DNA from: Carposina sasakii
Lineage: Eukaryota; Arthropoda; Insecta; Lepidoptera; Carposinidae
Direction of reading: 5' to 3'
Length of the DNA: 64,000 nucleotides
NCBI GenBank assembly: GCA_014607495.2
Contig: CP053161.1
Location: 12,409,115-12,473,114 of the forward strand
Shown piece after piece: positions 33,401 through 41,274 of this stretch. A program made the translations under genes and the position numbers. Each line of letters starts with the position of its first letter. The first letter of the stretch is position 1. The notes beneath the pieces were generated by a model that saw nothing but the letters and a program-made list of their open reading frames with translations, made no database searches and was not told the DNA's origin.

Positions 33401-36400
33401 ACTGTTTATTTATTTATTCTAGCCAATGAGTTCAACAGCGGAGACGAAAATTCAACCTGTTCATTTAAAAGGTTTACACCAGAATATTTGGCTTTCAAAA
33501 TCTCCAACTGTTCCAAAATAGATAGACGAATGCCCTTTTCACACGTATACAAACTAACAAAACTGTGGTCATCTGGAATTTTATGGTTTGAAACTAACAA
33601 GTGTTTGGCAAAATGTGATTTTTCAGGGAAATTGTTCCTATAAGCTGCCAAATGTTCTTGGTATCTAATCTTGAAGTTACGACCCGTTTGACCTATATAA
33701 ACAGAATTACAGTCAGGACAGTGCAAGCTATAAACTCCTGATTTTTTATCAATTGGTAATATTTGTTTTGTGTTAATTAATCTATTTAAAGAATTAAAAG
33801 TCTTAAAAGCCACCAAGATGTTTTGTTTTTTCAATGATTTTGCAATCATCTCTGATATATAGCCAAAATATGGTAAACTACCAGTGTAAATATTTGTAAT
33901 CTCCTCTATTTTTGGGTACAACATTTGTTTAACTAAAATGTTTTTCTTTTTATCAATTAGGTTATAAATTAGTTGTGAACTATATCCATTTGATCTGGCT
34001 ATTTGTATAATAGTATTTATTTCTTTAACATAATTAAAGTTATTAAGCGGTAACGTTACTAACCTGTGTATCATTGATTTGTATGCCGCAAGCTTATGTT
34101 GCCATGGATGGAAAGAATCAATTGGAATAGTTACATCTGTATGTGTTGGTTTCCGGTAAACTGAAAAATCATGATAATCTCCCAATCTAGTAATAGTTAC
34201 ATCTAAAAAATTTATGCTATTGTTTATTTCTTGTTCTATTTTAAATTTAATCTTAGGATGTTTTGTGTTAAGGACGTTAACAAAAAGATGAAACTGCCTA
34301 ACTGTGCCTGTCCAACATAAGATGATATCATCAACATATCTAAAATAATATTTTATATGATTATTACTATTAACAATATATTCATTTTCAAACCAATCCA
34401 TAAATATATCGGCTAAAAGAGGTGAAAGCGGAGAACCCATAGTAAGACCATCCTTTTGTATGTAATATGTATTATTATAGCAGAAATAATTCTGGCTCAT
34501 ACAAAGTCTAGTTAAAGTAATAAGATTATCTGCCTCCATTGGATTTAGTTTAACTTTTTCACACCAAGTTTTAATAATATTTAAACATTCCTTGTAAGGA
34601 ACATTTGTAAACAAACTCTCAACATCTAAAGAAAATAATTTGGAATTTGTTGATAATTTAATATTTTTAATTTTATCTATTAAATTTAGACTATTATTGA
34701 CACTATATTTGGGTGTAAATTGAATTTTTTCCTTTATAATGTCATTCAGAAATTTTGCTAATTTATAAGCTGGAGCTCCAATATATGAAACGACTGGCCT
34801 TAATGGTATATTATCTTTATGAATTTTTGGTAAACCATATAACAATGGTGTTACTGGGTTCATTGGAATATAACGTTCCTTTAAATAAGCAGAATTTTTT
34901 GGAAAAATATATTCAGCAGAAGTAATACATTGCTTTAATTGTGCATGGAATTTCTTGGTTGGATCAAATGGTAAAATTTGAAATTCATCTGTATTGAGGA
35001 TTTCCATTATCTTACCATGATACACCTCATGCTTCATTATTACCAAAGTATTACCCTTGTCCGCTTTACTAATTAAAAGATTATTATGATTTATTTTTAG
35101 TTGTATAGATTTATATATTTTAGAAAAGTGTGTAGGATGATTATAATTACTAAAATTATTCAATGTATTATTTTGTAAAGACCTCATCTCGCCGGCCAAG
35201 ACACTTTTGCCAATGGTATCCACTTTATTTCTTACTAATGTTATTTCAGTGTCCACTGCCAAACGTTCAAAAGATTTGTTGGAAATGTCTTTTGGTGGGC
35301 AAAATTTCAATCCCTTCATCAACAACCCCATTTCCTGATTTGAGAAATTAATGTCAGAAAGATTTTTAACTCTTGGATAAAATTTATGTGTACTTATGTT
35401 AGGTTTTTAATACTTAGTAGAGGGTAGTTAATTCTGTGTAAGTAATGTGTTGGGTTTTAGAGGTTCATAGTAATTAGTGGTTTACTAATTTACTAATTTC
35501 TATAATCCTGAGGATGCCACGGTTGTTGGCGAAACATATGTAGATTATTTATCTAGTTTTTGATTTCGGAATGGTGCAATGTATCGTCTTGCATGCTAGG
35601 TGCTCGGGTCTGGTTTCTCATGGCGATTGTAGTTAGTGCAAGTGCCTGTTGTCGCAATTATGAGTTATCAGATCCGAGGGTCAGTGGAGGGTGTAGGGCC
35701 CGGTGGTGGGCGCACCCATAGTGAATGTTTGAACTTCCGAATTGTAACGCCTAATACAATTTCATTTATATGTGTTCTATCTCTGTCTATAGCTGTGTTT
35801 AATATCAGTCAGTGCTTGCTTATCAATTTTTTTTCTACCTTCTAACCTTTTACTATTTGAAATACTGAATGAAATATTCTTATCTAATTTTCTGCATAGC
35901 GCATGTTTGCATGTTTTTTAATAACTTAGTGTTTAGGTGTTTAAATGGAATATCTAACTAAACTTAACAATAGATGTTAGTACACCGTAAAAATTACTTA
36001 ATATAATATAAAAATACTTGCTTTTTATGGCAACACTTTATAGACCTTTTTACCCGTGTTCAGAGATTTGTGTTTGAATGAAATTTATTTTGAGTTGAAA
36101 TCTTTAACATATACAGGGTGTAAAAAGACAACGTTGTTATTTTAATACCTCGTATTCTTTGTAACGTAACGATCATTTTTTTTCTATGGAACCAACCCTG
36201 GGAAACGAAAAAAATTTTTTTGAATTTTTTATTTTATTGCAAGCAATGAATTCGATTGACAAATGTACCTACAAAACTAACATTTATAAAAATTTATATG
36301 GTGTCTTAAAAAAAACTTTAACATTCACTATGGGTGCGCCCACCACCGGGCCCTACACCCTCCACTGACCCTCGGATCTGATGACTCATACATAACGCAC

Positions 36401-38417
36401 TAACTACAATCGCCACGAGAAACCAGACCCGAGCACCTAGCATGCAAGACAATACATTGCACTATTCCGTTAAAACTTTAACGTTAACTGTTTTCATATG
36501 GATTTATTTTAAAAAAAATGCTGATATTCATGTAACTTTGGACCTCAATATTTTGGAAAACCGTGGTTTCCCAGGGGTGCTTCCGCAGAAAAAAATGATC
36601 GTGATGTTACAAAGAATACGAGGTATTAAAAGAACAAAGTTGTCTTTATACACCCAGTATGTTTCACTTACAAACAATAATTAGACTTTAGTATCTACGT
36701 TTTATAGATTTCAGCTCGGAAATATTTCTTTGTTTGTTTGTTAGTTAGCGATGCCTAGGATAAAACAATAAGACTAAACCAACATAGTGAAGTGCAAGTC
36801 TTTTATTACTGACAATATTTTTAACAATATTATAATATGGCTGGAAAATGATTAAACTAAAGATTTTGAAAGAGGGGTTTGTCTTGTCGTCGCTACTAGT
36901 GTAATAAAACTGATTGTTAATTAGACCAGTAACTTATATGCCTTTATTTCTTAAAACAAAAAACACTTTTATCATCTAAAGCAGTGGTTTCCAAAGTGGT
37001 CCAGGGGTCCACAGGAGACTCGGTGGGGGTCTACGTTAATGTGAAAAAAATGGAGGTTCACAATTAATTTGTATATGGTGTAGGCCTGTAGGGGGTCTAC
37101 CAGAACCAGTAAACTTTTAAAAGGGGTCTATGAGTAAAAAAAGTTTGGGAACCTCTGATCTAAAGTATGAAGATAATAAGGGGATATTAGCTGCTCCATC
37201 CTAATGTGTGTACTAATAATGCAAAAAATAACTAATAACCTAATGAGATACATATTTTTATTACATGACATTCACAAAGAGATGACCAAAAGAAATATTT
37301 TTATTCCACATAATGGTCGATTCTAACCGTTACACTTAAACGTAAATTTAAAATTATACAGCCCGCCCCCTTATTACCTAACTAGCAAAAGCAAAGATAT
37401 AGCGAAAATTGTACAAAAATCGCTGGTTGCTTGTCAAATTCGTATTACGTAAATTGAATTTCAAAGGAACTTTGACATTTCAAGGCGAATATTGTACAAT
37501 TTTCGCTATCGCTTTGCTTCGGCTTTGCTATGGCTTTTACGTAATCACGAGGCCTATCCCTTTCTATTCTTACATAAATGGCTGCGACAGAAAGGGACTG
37601 TCAGGACTAATCTTAAGTTTAGGTTTAAGTATCATGGTCAGAATCGACTATAATATCTATTTAACTTCCAATTAGTTGAACAAAAGAAGGCATAGTCGCA
37701 GAATGTCCCTTTCTTAAAATGTTCCCTCTTTGATAATGTACCAGATCTTTGTAGATAGGAGATCTTGGGCGACATTATCATTGCCTTTTTTGTGTTAAAT
37801 CAAGAGGGGACATTTTGCAAAAAGGACATTCTGCGACGATACTCAAAATAATAGACATATTTTTTGTGTTATCCGTACACAATAAGTTGTAAAAGTGGAC
37901 AAGGAAGTAAATGTACTGTGATTTTCAGACGGCAACAGCGGTGGCACAGAAGGCTAAGGCCAAAAGCACCCCGCCTCCCAAGAGGACGCCGGCCAAGAGT
38001 AAAGACACTCCCGTCGCCACTCCTACGCGCCAAGGCAGGAGGACCAGAGGTAAATAACGATACCTATGTTTTTATATACAGACACTAGCGAACGCCCACG
38101 ACGTCGTCCGCGTGAACTATACAACTCCCGTTATTGCTCGTTCCCGTAGGGATTTCAGAAAATCCTTACTTCAAAAACATAGACTTTCATACAAATTTTC
38201 CAACCTCCGTCTCCTCCGCTTGTCTAAAAATTCACTTTTTTGATTCATGTCCTGAGAGTCAACTTTGCGTGTAAGTATAGTGATTGTCTTTCCCCTATAT
38301 TAAAGTATCTTTTCATCTCGCGTTCTAGAAAGCAAACCGTCGCCAATAGTGCCAACCCCCTCCACGTCGACAGGCAAGGCGACGCGCGCGCCGCGCAAGC
38401 CGCCCGCGCACAAATAA
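24463..38417 (+). CDS. Unnamed Lys/Pro/Glu-rich nuclear-type protein with one compact central domain, 713 aa, eight coding exons
   Basis: Coding exons are 24463-25701, 26292-26407, 27211-27377, 28924-29091, 29679-29785, 30990-31124, 37929-38049 and 38329-38417; GT-AG boundaries and phases agree throughout (2142 nt). The start is ATG at 24463 (MNSALKP). The frame runs upstream only through a TTG. Residues 1-413 are low complexity: Pro/Ala-rich, then Lys/Glu-rich (about 270-370), then basic (MRKRRH, SRSKRSRTQ). Residues about 446-520 form the only compact part (LIVFYKNEYLAVRN, GFYVCQTMQNVYR, KIKIRWLSQ, FYDVTDMECVLTTL), a beta-rich pattern like an SH3-fold reader such as BAH or Tudor. Residues 600-713 are basic, AT-hook-like PKRSP/PKKTPP repeats. 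A chromatin role is inferred from composition; I do not recognise the family. Its introns hold most of the odd elements of this window. RIOX1 converges on it. Confidence 0.85.
26456..26523. repeat. Near-perfect 28-bp inverted repeat in an intron
   Basis: The arm 26456-26487 (begins CATGTCAGCCTATTAAT) is repeated inverted at 26496-26523, differing only by 4 extra bases in the left arm, with an 8-base spacer. It would form a stable hairpin in the pre-mRNA of the chromatin-like gene, 49 bases after a splice donor. No second copy was found in the window. Confidence 0.75.
26690..26730 (+). mobile_element. RTE 3' terminal scrap
   Basis: GGAGGCCTACGTCCACCAGT and GGACTGCAATAGGTTGATC followed by (ATT)n is the end of an RTE copy. 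Confidence 0.55.
26850..27205 (-). pseudogene. RTE-like polymerase C-terminal remnant
   Basis: On the minus strand the frames read LKWRWAGHVAR and, after a frameshift, KRGVGRPYKRW, the two signature phrases of RTE C-termini. The product ends near NWGLNKIK. It lies within an intron and is frame-broken. Confidence 0.6.
27431..27780. mobile_element. LINE 3' untranslated-type repeat
   Basis: Phrases such as CGGCCTAGGGTGGTACATGT, GAAAGTGCCTATTCACTC, TGCATTCCACTCCTTAGC and ACGATGGTGAAAACG match a repeat that I know to be widespread in Lepidoptera. It has no coding frame. Class is uncertain. Confidence 0.45.
27807..27900 (+). mobile_element. tRNA-like SINE head, family A relative
   Basis: GACCGATTGGTGTAGTGACC and CCTGGGTTCGAACCCC are A- and B-box regions as in family A, but the body differs. 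Confidence 0.5.
27975..28075. repeat. Interspersed repeat pair, copy 1
   Basis: GGGATTGGCCCACC, CAACTCCTGTAAGCCAG and CAACAGAGGCGACCAGAAAA recur at 29857-29945, both in introns of the same gene. Confidence 0.6.
28523..28587 (+). pseudogene. Decayed duplicate of coding exon 4
   Basis: The bases from the acceptor-like CCCAG|ACATGGAATGC onward match the true exon at 28924 (MECVLTTL) and end with the shared GGGCGGGGCGCAGGC. The copy then reads an in-frame TAG at 28585-28587. If it were spliced in, it would truncate the protein after about 20 residues. A family A SINE (28598-28827) separates the two copies. Confidence 0.8.
28598..28827 (-). mobile_element. tRNA-derived SINE, family A
   Basis: Reverse copy with a TTTTTTTTTT start, ACCCACAAC-type body (GTGTTGTGGGTACTAAG) and head ending CCAATCGGCCGTC. 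Confidence 0.75.
29084..29435 (+). repeat. Minisatellite that begins across a splice donor
   Basis: About 13 units of 26-28 bp follow one another (consensus CGACGRCCGTRAGTATTACA plus TCTTGCAG). The first unit begins inside coding exon 4, and the true donor is its GTAAGT at 29092. Each unit repeats a donor-like GTAAGT, GTAGGT or GTGAGT and usually a CAG. Unit variants alternate (CGACGACC, CACGGCC), pointing to higher-order expansion of a two-unit block. Confidence 0.9.
29502..29605 (-). mobile_element. RTE-type LINE 3' end fragment
   Basis: The plus strand reads TTACAGTCTACTGCTGGACT and GGCCTCTCCCAGGGCACGCC, the reverse of the RTE end. It ends in sequence like the tail-proximal region of other copies. 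Confidence 0.6.
29857..29945. repeat. Interspersed repeat pair, copy 2
   Basis: Matches 27975-28075 in order, with CTGTGAGCCAGGATCAACAG. Confidence 0.6.
29946..30989. other. Intron sequence, nothing recognised
   Basis: AT-rich. The 92-codon frame at 30546 has no family character and no splice support. Confidence 0.4.
31125..32835. other. Intron sequence, nothing recognised
   Basis: This is the 5' part of the 6.8-kb intron of the chromatin-like gene. No exon with matching phase or repeat was recognised. Confidence 0.4.
32848..33168 (+). repeat. Penelope pseudo-LTR, 3' side of the ORF
   Basis: Starts TCACTATGGGTGCGCCCACC and ends near ACTAAGTATTAAAAA; it is the inverted partner of 35404-35724. 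Confidence 0.92.
33024..33070 (-). ncRNA. Hammerhead-like ribozyme motif, sense to the ORF
   Basis: On the minus strand the 47-nt motif has stem I (ATAATC/GATTAT), core CTGAGGA, stem II (GCCA/TGGC), GAAA, a short self-pairing stem III (CATATG) and a GTA cleavage triplet. Penelope elements are known to carry hammerheads with tiny stem III that work as dimers. One extra T lies between the CTGANGA core and stem II, which departs from the textbook form. Confidence 0.72.
33406..35331 (-). CDS. Penelope reverse transcriptase with GIY-YIG endonuclease, 641 aa from first ATG
   Basis: The protein copies element RNA into DNA and is presumed to nick its target. Seen in order: LLYGLPKIHK (164-172), FSLDVESLFTNVP (233-245), GLTMGSPLSPLLADIF (295-310), the catalytic YVDD (332-335), and a C-terminal GIY-YIG domain, with GVYSL (532-536), a Cys pair CPDC (538-541), VYIGQTGR (544-551) and a downstream Glu-rich helix. 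No stop or frameshift interrupts it. The frame continues upstream of the ATG at 35331 for about 27 codons without another Met (HKFYPRVKNLSDINFS), and that part resembles the N-terminal conserved region of the family. So the true start may be upstream, non-ATG, or supplied by splicing. It is antisense to its host gene. Confidence 0.93.
   Translation of the reverse strand: MGLLMKGLKFCPPKDISNKSFERLAVDTEITLVRNKVDTIGKSVLAGEMRSLQNNTLNNFSNYNHPTHFSKIYKSIQLKINHNNLLISKADKGNTLVIMKHEVYHGKIMEILNTDEFQILPFDPTKKFHAQLKQCITSAEYIFPKNSAYLKERYIPMNPVTPLLYGLPKIHKDNIPLRPVVSYIGAPAYKLAKFLNDIIKEKIQFTPKYSVNNSLNLIDKIKNIKLSTNSKLFSLDVESLFTNVPYKECLNIIKTWCEKVKLNPMEADNLITLTRLCMSQNYFCYNNTYYIQKDGLTMGSPLSPLLADIFMDWFENEYIVNSNNHIKYYFRYVDDIILCWTGTVRQFHLFVNVLNTKHPKIKFKIEQEINNSINFLDVTITRLGDYHDFSVYRKPTHTDVTIPIDSFHPWQHKLAAYKSMIHRLVTLPLNNFNYVKEINTIIQIARSNGYSSQLIYNLIDKKKNILVKQMLYPKIEEITNIYTGSLPYFGYISEMIAKSLKKQNILVAFKTFNSLNRLINTKQILPIDKKSGVYSLHCPDCNSVYIGQTGRNFKIRYQEHLAAYRNNFPEKSHFAKHLLVSNHKIPDDHSFVSLYTCEKGIRLSILEQLEILKAKYSGVNLLNEQVEFSSPLLNSLARINK
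35404..35724 (+). repeat. Penelope pseudo-LTR, 5' side of the ORF, inverted
   Basis: Runs from TTTTTAATACTTAGTAGAGG to GGGCGCACCCATAGTGA, the reverse complement of 32848-33168. Confidence 0.92.
35502..35548 (+). ncRNA. Hammerhead-like ribozyme motif, antisense to the ORF
   Basis: ATAATC at 35502-35507, CTGAGGA at 35508-35514, GCCA 35516-35519 pairing with TGGC 35527-35530, GAAA 35531-35534, CATATG 35535-35540, GTA triplet ending at 35542, GATTAT 35543-35548. It lies on the sense strand of the host gene, so the host pre-mRNA carries it. See the other copy for the family comparison. Confidence 0.72.
36112..36659. mobile_element. TA-flanked MITE with a nested Penelope fragment
   Basis: It begins TACAGGGTGTAAAAAGACAA and ends in the inverse (TTATACACCCAGTA). 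The inner arms contain ACCTCGTATTCTTTGTAAC and its reverse. It is the same family as 9521-9995. Without the nested insert it is about 388 bp. Confidence 0.78.
36326..36471 (+). mobile_element. Solo fragment of the Penelope pseudo-LTR
   Basis: Bases from CACTATGGGTGCGCCCACC to GCACTATTCCG match the outer 140 bp of the pseudo-LTR at 32849. A 14-bp duplication (AAAACTTTAACATT at 36312-36325, AAAACTTTAACGTT at 36472-36485, one mismatch) flanks it. The fragment has no ORF and stops before the ribozyme. Confidence 0.82.
36982..37157. mobile_element. hAT-type MITE, copy 2
   Basis: CAGTGGTTTCCAAAG to TTTGGGAACCTCTG, flanked by ATCTAAAG at 36974-36981 and 37158-37165 (8 bp, exact). It is the same family as 7305. 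Confidence 0.88.
37316..37648. mobile_element. MITE with GTCGATTCTAACCGTT ends, copy 1
   Basis: The left end GTCGATTCTAACCGTTACAC and right end ATGGTCAGAATCGAC are inverted, and inner GTTTAAG/CTTAAAC also pairs. A short relative is 46534-46649. Confidence 0.65.
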
Positions 38418-39474
38418 TAACAGCGCCATCTAACGGTCGCCCACCCACAAGTGTACTCTAACAAAGGTGATTACTTTTATCGAGGTGTTGCGTTTACTAT
38501 GGATGATGATTATGAGCGTTACTTTAAATTTAGATTATATACAGCGTTTTTACCTGCGCTAAGGTTGTAACAGTCTTTTGCGACAAGTAAGCTAACTTAC
38601 TACTGGGTGTTTCTGTCTTGGACCCATTTAGTGTTCAAGAAGTTAGAGATCTAGTCCTAATAAAGCATACTTATCTTGAAAGAGGAACATAGAGATGGCC
38701 TGACAGCGTATGTTCATAGAAATAGTGGTTGTTTGTCGTGTTGACTTTGCGCAGTCGACGACGACGTGAGAAGCAAAAGTTGTCAGTGATTTGTTGATAC
38801 TGAACTCTTGTGCTGTCGTATCATTGTCCTTCCTTCATGATATTTATTCTAAAAGGCATACTTAACATAATGTTCGTCCATAGTAAGTATGTAAAAGATT
38901 GTGGTTGATTGTTATGTGTATAAGGATTAATTTTAATTAATTTGACAAACGATTAATCAGATCCATTTAGGTAGGTATGTTGTTTTCTTACTCTAGCATA
39001 TGATATTTCTGAATGACAAAAAAGGATAGAAAGAAGTATATCCTAATACATTCACATCAATCAACTACAATCTTGCTCCACCTTCATTTGGACTCCATCA
39101 GCATAATCATGGTTTACATTTTTGTATGAAATTAAATGTTTAGATAGTGTTAAACGGTTTTTTTCTTCTTAAGATTTACAATGCCTTTTCGTGTATGCAG
39201 AATAAAGTACATTTTAGCCTTAATTTTCGTAGCACATATTGTCGAACCCGTTTATTTTTTTAAAAAAGGTTTTTGTTTACAATGATGTTGTAATATTTTT
39301 ATTTTCAATTTTAATTGTATGTAAGGAAGGACCAATTATAATGCAATAACATGTGAATAAAATACCAATGTTTTAAGTATCTTAGCGTGTGATAATAATC
39401 GCATAATGCTAATAACTACAACCTAAATGAACATTTGAGGTACTATTGTGTTTCACTGTTTAGTTCCGATAGAT

Positions 39475-39665
39475 CAGTGGTTCCCAAAGTGGTCCAGGTG
39501 CATCACCAGGGGTCCACAGGAGACTCGATGGGGGTCTACATTGCAGTGAAAAAATGGGTGTTCACAATACCCATAATGAATTCGTACATGGTATAGTCCT
39601 GTCGGGGGTCCACCAGAACCAGTTTTGAAAGGGGTCTATGAGAAAAAAAAGTTTGGGAATCCCTG
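39475..39665. mobile_element. hAT-type MITE, copy 3
   Basis: CAGTGGTTCCCAAAG to TTTGGGAATCCCTG with exact 8-bp flanks CGATAGAT at 39467-39474 and 39666-39673. It is the same family as 7305 and 36982. Confidence 0.88.
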
Positions 39666-41018
39666 CGATAGATGAGGCGCTAGTTACTATGTATATGCCC
39701 ACATTTTCTGTTTCACTGCAAACAAAAAATGTTAGTTCCGAAATCAGGCATAGGAATTGTTGTATGAAACGGACTCTATCGAGCTAGCATGGAAACAGTG
39801 CCATCTAGTGGCGAACACGAGAAACGAGGTGTTATTGCAAGTGGCTTATTGTTTTTACAGGTTGTCAAAGTCACTATTGTGTATGCGTCAATAAACATTG
39901 ACATGACTACAGTACTATGTGGTTGCATAAGGTTCAGGCTTTCAGTGTACTTCCTATTTTTTTTACACCTGTGTTGACTACTTTTTTACATTTTATTATT
40001 TCAATGTAACACCATGTTCTATGTCCGTAACAATAAATATAAATGCAGATCGTGAATTTTGAACATTAACTTTTATTATCATTAGTAGAGAAAAATAGCA
40101 AATTAGATTATTCTGTAAATACAAGTTAATGCAATGCGGTATGTTAGTACTCTGGCTAAAGTAAGTAAGATAAGTGTTAGTTTTATGTCAGTTCTAGTTT
40201 TTGATACGGGAAGTAGAATCCAATGACTAAATATAAAGTCACCAATCAGGTGATTGTGTCAAAACGCCATTTTGTTTTTGCTACGCATTGTGCATTGATG
40301 ACTTCTGATTTGCATTTGACACGAATCGGGTATACTTATATTTTTCAGGTATACTTCCCTTATCAATTGATATTTTAATTATGTCACTTTTTCATATGTA
40401 CCGATATTTAGTACAGTGTATGTAATTACAACATAAAATATGTTTTTATATGAATCATCATTTAACTGCATGCGAGTAGTTTATATTGAGATTTGTATAT
40501 TGAGTTCGTTAGCTGTAAAGTTTAATATTCATGTACCATATTGCCTTGTGGGCGTGGCCTAATAATAGCTTACAGTAGTATTAAAAAAAAAAAACATATT
40601 ATTATCATCATGGATTTTATTTGTACGTGAGACAGACAGCATAATGTTTATTATTTTATAATACATTTTATTGAGCTGATAAGTACCTACCTATATTTTA
40701 AAAGTAATGTCACGCCTGTATCGAAAGTTGGACAAAACCAGGTGCCGGTGTGTCAACTATGAACTGTATTCTATTTTTTAACTTGATTCCACAAAGCATG
40801 CCGAAAATTTTTGACATCAGAACAATTTTACTTGTCTACTTTAGGGATACATTTACGATTTGTAATTTGGACAACACTGACATGATTTTCAATTCAATTT
40901 TGCGATATGGGGTCTCTCTCTCTCTCGCTTACACTGAGACTTTGCCAATGTCACGTGTTGACATCCAAACGTAAACAAATCAAAGCTTATTTTTGTCGTC
41001 ATCGTCATTGCGGATATC

Positions 41019-41274
41019 ATCATCAGCCTATTGTAGTCCACTGCTGGACGTAGGCCTCTCCCAGGGCACGCTAAAAGACTGATAATGGGGGTATTTGCCC
41101 ATAGTCACCACGCTAGGCAGGCGGGTTGGTGACCGCATTTTGTATTTTGGACTATATTGTCAACACGGGAGGCGCTGCTGCCCACCTCCCGGAAACCCTT
41201 AATCGCCTCGTACGATACCCACGGGCAGACATGGTGTGGTACGAATTCTAGTCTGCCGGCACCACGCGGCCAAC
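41019..41274 (-). mobile_element. RTE-type LINE 3' end
   Basis: Reverse RTE end (CTATTGTAGTCCACTGCTGG, GGGAGGCGCTGCTGCCCACC, TCGTACGATACCCACGGGCA) with a (GAT)-like tail at the left. It ends near CACCACGCGGCC. Confidence 0.7.

Larger units (their letters stand above)
32848..35766 (-). mobile_element. Full-length Penelope-like retroelement with inverted terminal repeats
   Basis: The 2919-bp element is bounded by a 12-bp duplication TATATGTGTTCT at 32836-32847 and 35767-35778. It contains one long open frame on the minus strand (33406-35331) with reverse transcriptase and GIY-YIG endonuclease. It has a 321-bp terminal repeat at each end in inverted orientation (32848-33168 and 35404-35724) that look identical by eye, and a 42-bp single-copy tail (35725-35766) on the ORF's 5' side. 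Pseudo-LTRs and a short tail are known of Penelope elements. Identical ends and an open frame suggest recent insertion. It is antisense within an intron of the chromatin-like gene. Confidence 0.93.

Noticed and set aside
38418..39810. Conserved GCCATCTA words (38425, 39797, 58431) as a binding site
   Set aside because: The words are short, occur in unrelated contexts and are common in arthropod DNA.
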